Of a DNA stretch of 64,000 bases, positions 49,541 through 61,420 are shown in pieces. Origin of the DNA: Arenicola marina (lineage: Eukaryota > Annelida > Polychaeta > Arenicolidae); contig OZ025249.1 in assembly GCA_964019135.1 (NCBI GenBank), positions 33,307,759-33,371,758 on the forward strand. Reading direction: 5' to 3'. A program made the position numbers and the translations under genes. The notes under the pieces are model-generated. The model was not told the origin of the DNA and ran no database searches. It worked only from the letters and a program-made list of their open reading frames with translations. Within the stretch, counting starts at the first letter, position 1, and the number at the start of each line of letters is the position of its first letter.

Positions 49541-52400
49541 TATATGTTAAGCAACAAAATGGCAAACCTGTATGATGTAGTTATGGTACTGGCGTGGTAC
49601 CTGGTACATATTACGTTCAGTGTTTCTGTCCCTTTGTACGTATGTTCACCTGTTATTTGTACTTCGTGAAGTTTGGTCGTGCTTCACGTTTGACGGTGTG
49701 CCATGTCGCTCATATTGATGCGGCCGTGATACTTACTGCTATACAAACAACGTGCAATAATGAATAGGGCGGAGTTACACCGCCAGTGTAAGGGGCTTTC
49801 ACTCTGATACCCTAGCCGTCATCTCCGCGCCAGAGAACTTTTTTCGAGTTACGCGGGGATGTTTATGTTACTTTAAGTGACTTGTCACCAGGGATTCAAC
49901 TCACCACTTGTCTACGGTTACTATGGTGAGTTGCAACTCACTCCGCCTCCTAAGAAGGTATCACACCTGCAATATAACTTGCTATTGCAAGATTAGCCAA
50001 GATGCATCTAGACAGTCAACACCGCTAAGCGGTTGCCATTGGTAACTAAGTAGGACTGTTACGCAGTATTATATAGCATATTTAATGGAAAGGTCTGTTT
50101 ACCGCATAGGTCTATTGTGCACAGCATTGGTTGATATTGCACTAACTTATTTCCTTTAAATATTGGGCGCATGAACAATGGTAGGCTGGAGAGTATTGGG
50201 CGAACGAACAAGAATGTTAAGGGAAGCAAGAGCGAATTATTGTCTTTTAGTGTATGTATTGTTCATATTTGTTTTCTATTTGTAAGGTTTTCGAAAGTTT
50301 ATGTACAATGTATGCTATAAAACAGATTTGATTTAAATAGTATTGGGATATATACCACAGAATATACTTAATGGTTATATAGCGGATACCTTGCATACCT
50401 TGTGCTATATAAAGCCTCCTTATACCTCACCATTATATATATTTTTATCAAATTGGGAGCCACGATCCATGTGATATGTCCAGGTAATATGGATGTCTAT
50501 GCTGCAATGCTTCATGACCTGCGAAAGTTCTGCCCTGCACAAGCCGACATATTGTAAATGTAAAAGGTTTTCCTGGTCTGCGAATGTTTGTATAATGTTT
50601 ACCAGTTTCTAATTCTGTTCAGGAAAACGAGTGATTAATCAAATGTAACGGTACTGGGGAAAATGGAGATGGAAATTCATTTTGGACGTAATGTGGACAA
50701 GAATGAACGTACACTGGTTTTCAACTATTTAGAGTCACTGATAGGAAATATATTATTTATAGATACTGACGTTGTAATTATTGTCTGTAAACATATTTTT
50801 TTTAACTATCTGTAATTATCTGCAGGTTTTTTGTACAACTTTGTGTGCATCTCGCGAGATTTGACGGAAGTAACGCTGAGATGCAAGGTGGCGTTGTTGT
50901 GGCATTACGATGTACATCGGGCTTTGTGTTAGACAGTTAGGGTAATGTTTTATTCAGGTTGAGGAGCCATATTGTTGAGCGTTTGTTATGCTTATTTTGG
51001 GTGGGAATGATGACATCATAAAAAAGATCTCAATATACACCATTGGTGTTTGTGCGTTAATACTAAAGCGATGTTCAATCAGGCCTCCTTTGCAGGTACC
51101 AGAACCTGAAACCATGACCATATTGTAGCAGCAGTTTAGCCTGCCAACATCTTTCCGACTCTCTCAAGGTTTTTAAACATGGGCAGGGGGGTAATCGATT
51201 TTGGTATGTTACAAAGAAGCGCGGCTCACAAGTTCAGGAACAACAGTTCACATGCACAACGTCAAGATTAAATAGGCCTACACATGTAATTGTCAAAAGT
51301 TAATTTTAACCCTTTCGTTCGAATCGCGCTTTTGGATTCTGATTCCCGTATAATGTTATTTACCGTTGCAAATCCCCCCACCCCCCACCCCCCCGGCGCC
51401 ACTGCCTTTTGAGTCGGCGCACCATTTTCTGCATGGACCAGTCCGTCTTGTTGTGCATTGAGTCCCCGGCCGCCCCTGTTGACGCTTTGATAGCACTCCT
51501 CCACCCGTACAAACCACACACGCCAAAACACTCATTCTCAAAGTTGCCCCCAGCCCACCCACACTGGCACGACATGTATTGCATATTAAAGTACAGTTAT
51601 GACGTCATCCTATTGTCTAAACTGTACATTAATTTTCAAAAATGTACTGTTTTAGCGAGCTGATGAAAGACTTAAGGAGACCAAACTGTTTTCCTGTTGA
51701 ACTGACAATCTTCCTTTTGTTATGAAATCGACAATCGCAGTCAATGCCAATCATGACCAATAAGTGGGCTTCTCTGAAACCAATCACAACGATAATGGAT
51801 GATGAACTGGAAGCTTGACGCCCGCTGAAAAGTTTCAGCAAAAACAGATACACAGTTCTATTCAAAACAAGCGTAGATCACAAAATCCATTTAAAAAAAC
51901 TGAATTTGAGATCATATGTAATTCGTACGCAAAATACATACCGATATTTCCTTATATCCTATAATCACATTAGAAATCATTTTTCTTTCTCGTGAATCCC
52001 ACGAAACTCAATTTGCAAAGCCCTGGGTGTTTATTTTTTTCAAACGCCATCGCAACTTTGCTGCGTATCATATCCTTTGAGTATCCAATAATTTGCGAAA
52101 CACGACTTGCTTCTTGCAAACTGTTGACAAACTAAACTGATTTGTGGCTGCAGGGTCGGACGTTCTTCCATGTCAGGGCGAACCAGTGTTTCAGCTTAGC
52201 TCACGTATGACTCAAGTCTACCATTGCTACAATAAGACATTTCGTGGGTTCTAAGATCGAAGATGGGCCGACTTCAGTCAGCTATTGTATTGGTTTCGGA
52301 AGCGAGAGATGCATTGTACATCATAAAGGAACTCTTATTTAGGCTACGGGGAACATGTGTCTTACCGTACTTTAAGTCAGCGAATACCCGCGTAACAGTT
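49541..52400. other. Intergenic, no gene recognised
   Basis: Unique, mostly AT-rich DNA. A minus-strand ORF at 51,360-51,584 looks slightly protein-like but lacks a recognisable domain. Confidence 0.5.
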
Positions 52401-52456
52401 CATTCTTGAAAAGAAATGTACTGGTCTTGCCCCTCGTACATTCTTTTTCAAGAATG
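52401..52456. repeat. 21-bp hairpin
   Basis: cattcttgaaaagaaatgta is mirrored by tacattctttttcaagaatg with a 14-bp loop. Confidence 0.8.
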
Positions 52457-52688
52457 TACTATTGAATGGGCATTCTCTTTACCAAAATTCTCGTAAAAAT
52501 GGCTGTCTCATTTTGCATAGCAATCCCTCTGCAATATTGCTGCTTCTGTTTCGTAACATCGTTTGAATTGTGAATAACGTCTTTTATAAAACACAATAAC
52601 ATTAAAATGATTGATTGCTCCATTGAAGCAATTTGTAGAAAATTATTCTTAACGAAATATTTCCGACGATTCCAGCGAACACAAGGTT

Positions 52689-53096
52689 TTAAAGTTGCAT
52701 GTCGAGTTCTTTCCCGCCAAAACTAAGCCAAGGCGAAATTTATATCAAAATTTGCAGAAAACTCGATTGTTTCATTCTATAAATTCAGAAACCTGATAAA
52801 CATCGCCGTTTCGGCTGTGGTGTGGCAAACGTGTCTATCCCGGGACACCACAGAACTCGGTCGCGGCACTGCTACTTATACCAAAGCATCGTGAAGCACA
52901 CAACCTGATGACGTTTACCACTAAAATGAAAACTTGTGGTAAATTGATATCACGGACAAGGCTAAGAGACACTATTTGGCAGTCTGGTATGGGTGGAGTA
53001 TAGATAAAAGAAGTATTGAATGATTCAAGGACTGATTCTTATATATATTTTGACCTCATTAGTTTTGGCGGTAAAGAGCTCGACATGCAACTTTAA
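52689..53096. mobile_element. Non-autonomous DNA transposon-like element (MITE), TTAA-bounded
   Basis: Thirty-eight-base terminal inverted repeats at 52,689-52,726 and 53,059-53,096 differ at two positions. Both start ttaaagttgcatgtcgag read inward. TTAA at each end fits a TTAA target as used by piggyBac-type transposases. No ORF lies inside. Confidence 0.78.
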
Positions 53097-53731
53097 CCGT
53101 GCTTTCCAACCTTCGTGTCAGATGCGCTCACTACTACATGTAGCTCACTTATTGCTCTCGATGTTCACAAGGCATGCTGCCGTGTAAAGCTGAATGAGTT
53201 ATTCCGTGATATTCTGACACATAAATCTGCCAACATGAGCAGGTGTAATTGGCTTTTGGTTAGACAGAATTCTCGTCTCGCGACCAGTGTACAGCAGGTC
53301 CTGACACCCTCCTCTGGTCGGTCTCTAACCACGACAAAATGAGAATTAAGAAGGCGGACTAAATTCCTGGATATCTGTTCTTCATTGGTCAGGTTTTAGT
53401 TGTTGACTCGGTGGTATCTCTGCCATGACGCAGCCTTCTGAGGCTTGTATTGCAACTGGCTGCATGAGCCATGGCTGCACTCCTGGATATCTGTTCGGCT
53501 CTTCATTGGTAAGGTATTTGTTATTCGCTTGTTGGTGTCGGTATCACGACGCACACTTCTGATGTCGGTATTGCAAACAAAGACAAACTTTGAGTCTTGA
53601 TTACTCTAACTGTTATCATTGTGAACTATCGTATTCGGAAACCGATGTTGCTACTTGAATAGAGTAACTGATTTGTGATGTAGTTGAGCCATACTTCGCC
53701 ATATGTTATGCTCTTCATCAGGTATAAATAA

Positions 53732-53775
53732 GTGGCGGCCGCCAGATAATTATGTGGCGGCCGCCAGGTAATTTG
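53732..53775. repeat. 22-bp direct repeat with GGCGGCCGCC palindrome
   Basis: gtggcggccgccagataatt is followed by gtggcggccgccaggtaatt. Confidence 0.85.
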
Positions 53776-54084
53776 TAAAGAAAGTAATGTCATCCCTTGG
53801 CACCAACGGGCTTCCGTAGGGAATACCCCCTCTGAATATTGTGAATCCCTTAAGAATGTGTGAGAGGAAACTCGAATCTCAAAGATGAGGACTACTCAAA
53901 ACTTAGCGCGAAAAAAACTAATACTAGGAGGAATTCGCGGACTGCTGTAACGGATCGCGTTAAATGAGGGAAAGAGTCTTCGCGTTGAACCTGAAATTGT
54001 ACGGACAACGATCCCCCAAAATTGCCAACAGCTAATCGCGAATCTCCATGAACTCCTGGATGCCAATCGCGGATATCTTTTAAG

Positions 54085-54200
54085 ACAGTTTATCTGGCTC
54101 AGCTGGCAAGACGGCTGAGCTGGAGAGCAACAGGTTATGGGTTCGTGCCCTGGCGTCTACATCCGGGGCACGTTTCACCCAACTCCGTTTCAATCAGGCA
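54085..54200 (+). mobile_element. tRNA-like SINE fragment (third family)
   Basis: tctggctcagctggcaagac resembles an A box and ttatgggttcgtgccctg a B box. No cloverleaf of a functional tRNA can be drawn. One copy only, so the family is unproven. Confidence 0.4.
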
Positions 54201-54745
54201 ACATTTTATTTGAGAGTTTGCATTGAGTGTGTCTACAGAAACAGGACTTATATTTGATAAAACACGCGCACCGGTATCACTACGTCGTGGTCATCGGTAA
54301 GGTTAACCGCCCGTTTTCATTGATTAAATGGCCCAGTAATCTGCATGTGGTCAAAGATGGCCGTAAACGAAAATCCAACCCGAAAGGTTTAATCGTTGGC
54401 GACATGGCTTCGCTCTACCCTTGGTTAAACCAATGAACCATCGGCAAACTGACCAGCCTTGACCAGCTGACACCAAACAACACAGGCTAAATGTGCCACA
54501 AAAAATGCCCCACCCCCAGTAAACAAATAACGTTTTTTTAATCTTTTAAAATTATTTTAATTGCGTTATAACCGTTTTAGAAACGTTAGAAAAACGTAAT
54601 GTGTTTGCTGGACCGAGTGTGGTCGTACTTTTACATTAAGAGCTAAAATTAACCTGAAATCGCAGATTAACAGAATGTTACTAGATAGTTCCCTCCATGA
54701 CCCCTACAGGGATGAAAGCCTACTGACCAGAAACTGCAGCCAGTG

Positions 54746-55338
54746 ATGTCATCCACACCAGCCGCTCAGACGCTCCGGGGACCACGTGACTCGTCCCTCA
54801 TCCAATCGCCATCCACCATGACGCGGCCAACCAGCACCATCCTCCCGGATATGACGTCATCGGAAGCCGGTGGCGGTGACGCTCAGCCCCCCGCCGACGC
54901 CTGGGCGGGGTTCAGCTACGGCTGGGTGGTCCCCATCGGGGTGGTGGCCTTCAGCCTCCTCCTCATCGGCGCCTGCCTCCTGTGGTACGTCTGGTTCGAC
55001 CGCCGTCGCTCCCGACACCTCTACAAGGTCAGGCGACAGCGTTCGGGGTTCCTGCGCTCGCTCAAGCCGACCGCCGACAACCGCAGCTCGACCCGCTCCA
55101 CCACCCCGCTGCGGCGGGCCAGCATGGGGATGGCCTCCCAGCGAGACTACGTGCCCCGCCTGGGTAAGATCAGCGAGTCCCCCGAGGACAGGCTGGCGGC
55201 CGGCGTCAAGACCCCCAAGGACAACCTCCCGACAGGCACGGCCGATGACTTCTTCAGCCCCAATGACTCCGTGGCGTCCTATCTGTCCGACTTTCTGTAC
55301 GGTTTGCTGCTCCTTGTTTGTCAGACAGGGTTTTGGAA
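54746..55338 (+). CDS. Membrane protein exon 1
   Basis: Holds the short N-terminus, the membrane helix and the juxtamembrane region. The frame is open upstream to 54,716 and AACTGCAG precedes the ATG, so this could be an internal exon rather than the first. Confidence 0.8.
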
Positions 55339-57703
55339 GTGAGGCCTGCGCTTTGCTGCTCTCAGACTAATATTCTCAGTGTTAAAGCGTTATAATTAGC
55401 TATGATGTAATTCCAATTCAAGTCATAATTATCCTTTCGTGTGAAATATGCCGTAAAATCTTTTACATATTTGCATATATCTGTATGCCCTGTCAGGGTC
55501 GTGGCTGTAGGGTTCATTAAATCCCATATGATGTTTACTTAAATTTTGAAACTTTCTCAAACTGCATTTGCTGAGAAGACATGATTTTTTGGGGTTTATT
55601 TGCAGGGAATAGTATTTTCCAGATTATGTACGTAACGTACGTTAAGTAGGGACTATGATTATGTGAATGACATCCTTTAATCTGTCCAATCTACCGAGGT
55701 CTCTTTTCAGGGCGTACACCTCATACGCTGGCCCACCTCACATGTACACCGATTACCCGGAGCCGGTCCACGCATACCTTGAGCCGACCCGTTCGTACCC
55801 TGAGCCGACCCGTTCGTACCCGGAGCCGACCCATCTGTACCACGATCAGACCCACTCGTACCCAAACCTGATGGTCCCCGCGCAGGCGCCTTACTCGCCG
55901 TACCACCTGACCTGGGTGACGCCCATGCCTCACCGCATGGCCCACTCGGACCCCAACCTGCTGGAGACCTCGCTGTCCGTGCAGGCCAGCCGCCTATCGT
56001 CGGGAACCACGAGCGAGGCCACCAGCTTCCAGAGCCACCGGCTGCTCAACTTCTCCGGCAAGTCGTACGTCAACTCGCCGTACCACCCGAACTATAACAC
56101 GCCGACCGGCTCCGAGGGGGATTCGATCCCACCCGTCGTGCCGCGCCACGCGGTCATCAACCGGACGCGATCCTGGCACACGGCGGACGTGGTCGGGGGT
56201 GGGGGCGGGGTGAGGGCGGCGGCCGGCGCGGCGCTCGGAGGGTTGCCCCACCGCGCCCTGCCGCGGGGTCGCGCGGCCGTCCTGCGCGCCACCGACGGCG
56301 GCCATCGCCGACACTCGCTGCCTCCCCAGTACGAGATTATCTCCGGGGCGCCGCCCGCCTACCAACCCTCACCGGTGACCGGAGCGCCCCCTGGCCAAGA
56401 TCCCGGCGTCCCCCACTCATCCGGGTCATCACACAGCATCCACGCGTCGCGCGACGTCTGCGACACCCTGGCCGGTACCGCGCCCACTGCTGCCGCCTCC
56501 TGGCGGTACGGCAGCCAGCGCAAGAGAGGCGATGTTCGCCAGATGGCGCCACCTCCGGCTCTATTACGGCAGAACGTCACGGCCAATGGTTCGTACGTCA
56601 ATTCCGGTTTCGTGGGCGACGTGCAGGGGATATCGCGGCGGCCGACACCGATGGCCGCCAGTGGGGTGTCCGACTGCTACGCCTGCAGCCAGTGCAAGCT
56701 GCGAGGCCCGGGGGTCCCCACCAACGCCTCCATGTGTCCTAACGTGGGCTCCACCAACACGTCCATGGCGCACGCCGCCTATATGCACACCAACCCGTAC
56801 GCCCTGTACAACTCGCTGGCCGCCGCCGCCGCAGCCGCCGCCGCCGCAGCCATCAACGCCGGCGACAACAGCGGCGAGGCGACCAACGGGAGCAGCTCGT
56901 CGTCGACGGTGCTGGCCGGGGACAACCACAGCCTAGGGGTCTCCGGGTACTACGCCGGGAGGAGCCACAGCACGTCCATCCAGGGTCAGACCTCCTCCAA
57001 CACCTCCACCTACAACACTTCTCGCAACACCAGTCTCAACAACCTCAACAGCCTGTCCGCAATCCCCGCCAACTCGGTGACGTCACCACCGGATGTGGAT
57101 TCCAGCAGCGTCTCCTCCTCGCGGAACACGTCACATCCGGGTTACGACGTGGAGCTCTCCGTGACGACGCAGTCGGCGCCGGCGGCTATGGGCAGCCAAC
57201 ATACGGGTATCGCGGACTGCGACGCCCTCCCTTGGGAGAGTGTCGCGTCAAACTACGACGTATCAACGAACGCCTCGCGCCCCGATGCGTCTTCATCCAG
57301 GATACCAGGTCACACGGCCGGCGTAGAGATCACACAGCGTCGGGTGAGCGATCGGGAAGGGCAACACATTGTGACTCCCCGACGTCCGGAAGAAGTAGGA
57401 CCGGAAGTTGCTATGACGTCTCCTTCGGTCGTCGCTTCTCGTGGCACGGCGGCAAACGAAGCGCAGAATTTCCGTTCACCGCTTCGTCCGATCATAACGA
57501 CGGGAACTGGTCACGTGATCGCGCCGATATCGCAGACCGGAAGTACGAGTACCTCCACTGGCGTCCCCCAGAAGTCGAGTACGAGCTCCTACGACTGGGA
57601 CATGTACCCGCTCTACAACCAGAGACCGTCTCCCAGCCAGTACGGACCCAGCCTGCTCACCACCACGGCTCCCATATTGGGAGACACCAAATACTGGGTA
57701 TAG
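54746..57703 (+). CDS. Single-pass membrane protein with long low-complexity cytosolic tail (unknown family)
   Basis: Exon 1 (54746-55338) and exon 2 (55711-57703) join across a 372-bp intron: ..TTTTGGAA|GTGAGG and TCTTTTCAG|GGCG complete a lysine codon, giving 861 residues. A Ser/Thr-rich N-terminus of about 59 residues without signal peptide is followed by one membrane helix (about 60-84, WVVPIGVVAFSLLLIGACLL). A basic stretch DRRRSRHLYKVRRQR predicts a cytosolic C-terminus. The tail has tyrosine heptads (YLEPTRS, YPEPTRS, YPEPTHL), HSDPNLLETS, PPQY (402-405) and PPAY (412-415), a 12-residue Ala run, Ser/Thr/Asn-rich blocks and the C-terminus DTKYWV. PPxY motifs bind WW domains such as those of NEDD4 ligases; the C-terminus could bind PDZ domains. 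I do not recognise the family. Upstream exons could supply a signal peptide and ectodomain. Confidence 0.85.
55711..57703 (+). CDS. Membrane protein exon 2 (tail)
   Basis: A 1,993-base GC-rich exon encoding most of the cytosolic tail, ending TAC TGG GTA TAG followed by a second TAG. Continuous frame, biased codon use and proline/serine-rich composition support coding. Confidence 0.9.
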
Positions 57704-58024
57704 TAGTGCATTGCCCAGGACTGTGTGCAAGAAAGCGGTGTCTGTCAACTATAGATGAATAGTTATCAGGTTTTGCATTCCATGAATATAATTGTTTAAA
57801 TTCTTTATAATTTATAATGTAAATAAGTTTTACTTGATTTAGTTATTATCTTAAAGAACGGTTATTTCATCCGATTCAATTATGTTTATAATTTATCATG
57901 CGACTATAAACACTTTTCACATAAAGTTAACATATCCATTTGATGTTTGTGTCCAGTTCACCTGAAAATGTGCATTGTGATATTCTGTTATTCGTTTTTG
58001 TTTTTCTTATTTTCTATATTATAC

Positions 58025-58030
58025 AATAAA
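58025..58030 (+). terminator. Poly(A) signal of the membrane-protein gene
   Basis: AATAAA lies about 320 bases after the stop in an AT-rich 3' UTR. Confidence 0.65.
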
Positions 58031-58149
58031 TTCATTTACATTTGTTTTCTGATTTGTCGTTGCTACACATTTCGTTGTAAAATGCGTTGAACGTTTTGGT
58101 GCACTTTACTGCAAACGGCATTTCATGCTTCCATCCAACCACCTATCAG

Positions 58150-60145
58150 TGAGGCAGTGAAATAATGGCGCTGTAGAACAATGGCGCAGTAAAATAATGG
58201 CGCTGTAGAACAATGGCACAGTAAAATAATGGCGCTGTAGAACAATGGCGCAGTAAAATAATGGCGCTGTAGAACAATGGCGCAGTAAAATAATGGCGCT
58301 GTGGAACAATTGCGCAGTAGAACAATGGCCCTGTAGAACAATGGCACAGTAGAACAATGGTCATGTAGAACAATGGCGCAGTAGAACAATGGCCCTGTAG
58401 AACAATGGCACAGTAGAACAATGGTCATATAGAACAATGGCGCAGTAGAACAATGGCCCTGTAGAACAATGGCACAGTAGAACAATGGTCATGTAGAACA
58501 ATGGCGCAGTAGAACAATGGCCCTGTAGAACAATGGCGCTGTAGAACAATGGCGCAGTAAAATAATGGCCCTGTAGAACAATGGCGCAGTAGAATAATGG
58601 CGCTGTAGAACAATGGCGTTATAAAACAATGGCCCTGTAGAACAATGGCCCTGTAGAACAATGGCCCTGTAGAACAATGGCGCAGTAGAACAATGGCGCA
58701 GTAGAACAATGGCGTTAAAAAACAATGGCCCTGTAGAACAATGGCGCAGTAGAACAATGGCCCTGTAGAACAATGGCCCTGTAGAACAATGGCCCTGTAG
58801 AACAATGGCCCTGTAGAACAATGGCCCTGTAGAACAATGGCCCTGTAGAACAATGGCCCTGTAGAACAATGGCGCAGTAGAATAATGGCGCTGTAGAACA
58901 ATGGCGTTATAAAACAATGGCCCTGTAGAACAATGGCCCTGTAGAACAATGGCCCTGTAAAACAATGGCCCTGTAGAACAATGGCCCTGTAGAACAATGG
59001 CTCTGTAGAACAATGGCGCAGTAGAACAATGGCCCTGTAGAACAATGGCCCTGTAGAACAATGGCCCTGTAGAACAATGGCCCTGTAGAACAATGGCGCA
59101 GTAGAACAATGGCCCTGTAGAACAATGGCGCAGTAGAATAATGGCGCTGTAGAACAATGGCGTTATAAAACAATGGCCCTGTAGAACAATGGCCCTGTAG
59201 AACAATGGCCCTGTAGAACAATGGCGCAGTAGAACAATGGCCCTGTAGAACAATGGCCCTGTAGAACAATGGCCCTGTAGAACAATGGCCCTGTAGAACA
59301 ATGGCGCAGTAGAACAATGGCCCTGTAGAACAATGGCGCAGTAGAATAATGGCGCTGTAGAACAATGGCGTTATAAAACAATGGCGCTGTAGAACAATGG
59401 CCCTGTAGAACAATGGCGCAGTAGAACAATGGCCCTGTAGAACAATGGCGCAGTAGAATAATGGCGCTGTAGAACAATGGCGTTATAAAACAATGGCGCT
59501 GTAGAACAATGGCCCTGTAGAACAATGGCGCAGTAGAACAATGGCCCTGTAGAACAATGGCGCAGTAGAACAATGGCCCTGTAGAACAATGGCGCAGTAG
59601 AACAATGGCCCTGTAGAACAATGGCGCAGTAGAATAATAGCGCTGTAGAACAATGGCGTTATAAAACAATGGCGCTGTAGAACAATGGCCCTGTAGAACA
59701 ATGGCGCAGTAGAACAATGGCCCTGTAGAACAATGGCCCTGTAGAACAATGGGGCAGTAGAACAATGGCCCTGTAGAACAATGGCGCAGTAGAATAATGG
59801 CGCTGTAGAACAATGGCGTTATAAAACAATGGCGCTGTAGAACAATGGCCCTGTAGAACAATGGCGCAGTAGAACAATGGCCCTGTAGAACAATGGCGTA
59901 GTAGAACAATGGCCCTGTAGAACAATGGCCCTGTAGAACAATGGCGCAGTGGAACAATGGCCCTGTAGAACAATGGCGCAGTAGAATAATGGCGCTGTAG
60001 AACAATGGCGTTATAAAACAATGGCGCTGTAGAACAATGGCGTTATAAAACAATGGCGCTGTAGAACAATGGCCCTGTAGAACAATGGCCCTGTAGAACA
60101 ATGGCCCTGTAGAACAATGGCGCTGTAGAACAATGGCGCAGTAGA
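58150..60145. repeat. 16-bp minisatellite, about 125 copies
   Basis: Units gtagaacaatggccct, with gcgcagta, gcgctgta, tcatgta and gttataaa variants, fill 2 kb. A higher-order block containing ggcgttataaaacaatgg recurs at 58.6, 58.9, 59.16, 59.37, 59.48, 59.66, 59.82 and 60.0 kb. Unit length 16 makes long stop-free minus-strand frames with a 16-residue period. Confidence 0.97.
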
Positions 60146-60289
60146 AGAACCGAATACTCACGCGGGTGAATTTTAACACCAACCACGGTGTGCTAGAATA
60201 AAGGAAATCTGACGCTTTTGTTTTTACAACGGTACGCATTTTATAGCGGGCCATTGCAATAATTCCCTAATTCATGTTATCATGAATGG

Positions 60290-60660
60290 ATATCTCGATA
60301 TAAACAAATCAAGTCTTGATATACACAACTCAATTCTTGATATACACAATTCAATTCTTGATAAAAATAATTCAATTCTTGATATGAAGAATTCAATTCT
60401 AAATACCAAAATCAGACGAATTCTAGATAACAAAATAAACCTTCTGTATTCTTGATATAAAAAACTGAATTGCTGCTATCAAGAAATGAATTGTTGATGT
60501 CAGGGATTGAACTGTTGATGTCAGGAATTGAATTCTTGTTATCAAGAATTGAATTTTTGTTATCAAGAATTGAATTCTCGTTATCAAGAATTGAATTCCT
60601 GTTATAATCGGGATTTAAATTCCTGTTATAATCGGGATTTAAATTCTTGTTATAATTAAG
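60290..60660. repeat. AT-rich inverted repeat array
   Basis: Left units ttcaattcttgatatacaca (60,300-60,400) are reverse complements of right units gttatcaagaattgaattc (60,450-60,600). Two 28-bp units with ataatcgggatttaaattcc follow at the right end. Confidence 0.85.
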
Positions 60661-61079
60661 CAATAAATGTTAGGATGGCCAGCTATAACATTCAAAGCTA
60701 ACCTCTCTATCTGCATCACGTAGGAACACGGTGAGCCACGGTCCAAAACACCAGAGAGGGAATCGAAAGCTAGGCATCTTCCTAACATTTCATTCACAGA
60801 CAACCCACATCATCTCCCCCAGCTTTGGCGGAAAACTAATTGACTTGGTTCCGTCAAGGGCAGAACTCCACTTCCACTTGGAATCACGGAATCACGCTGT
60901 TTTCAGAGGGCGTACGGTAGGTTCGGTTCTCTACTCTGTTCTGTTCTGTATGGGCCACTGTTCTCATTTTCTGTACAGATGCCGGGTAAGTTGTCGCTAG
61001 TAAGTTTTATGATGTTCTGGGACCGCATTCATGGCATGTCCAGCACGACTTAGGTTGTCGCTTATGGAACAAAAATATA

Positions 61080-61420
61080 GCCTCAAAGAGGAGCAGAGGA
61101 GATCGAGAAATGGTAGACGGAGAGTGGGTGGGACGGAGAGAGGGGCATAAACGGGTGATCAAAGAGGTACAGAAGAGCTGGGGAGGTGGGAAAGGGAGGA
61201 GGCTGGAAGGAGAGAGGGATATAAAGGGTTGAAACTTGAGGAGAGGATGTGACGGTGAGGTTAGGGGGAGGGAAACAGGACTGAATGAGAGATGGGCAGA
61301 AAGAGTTGTGGCAAGATGTTGGAATGAGAGAGAGAGAGCGAGAGAGAGAGAGAGGATAGACGCAAGTGACAGAGGGGACAGCCGGGAGAGGGATCGAGAG
61401 GCGACGATGGTCCCCAATAC
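61080..61420. repeat. Purine-rich tract with (GA)n
   Basis: The plus strand is about 80% purine, with agagagagagcgagagagag near 61,325. Antisense ORFs here are Ser/Leu/Pro-rich artefacts. Confidence 0.75.

Noticed and set aside
51268-51584. Minus-strand ORF with FGVCGLYGWRSAIKAS..NKTDWSMQKMVRR as a gene fragment
   Set aside because: Somewhat protein-like, but no recognisable domain, no clear splice sites and a homopolymer C/G run at its end.
58425-60254. Minus-strand ORFs of 222, 270 and 363 residues (FYRAIVLQGHCSTGPL-type repeats)
   Set aside because: They are produced by a stop-free 16-bp tandem repeat read through three phases; no start context, domain or splice structure supports coding.
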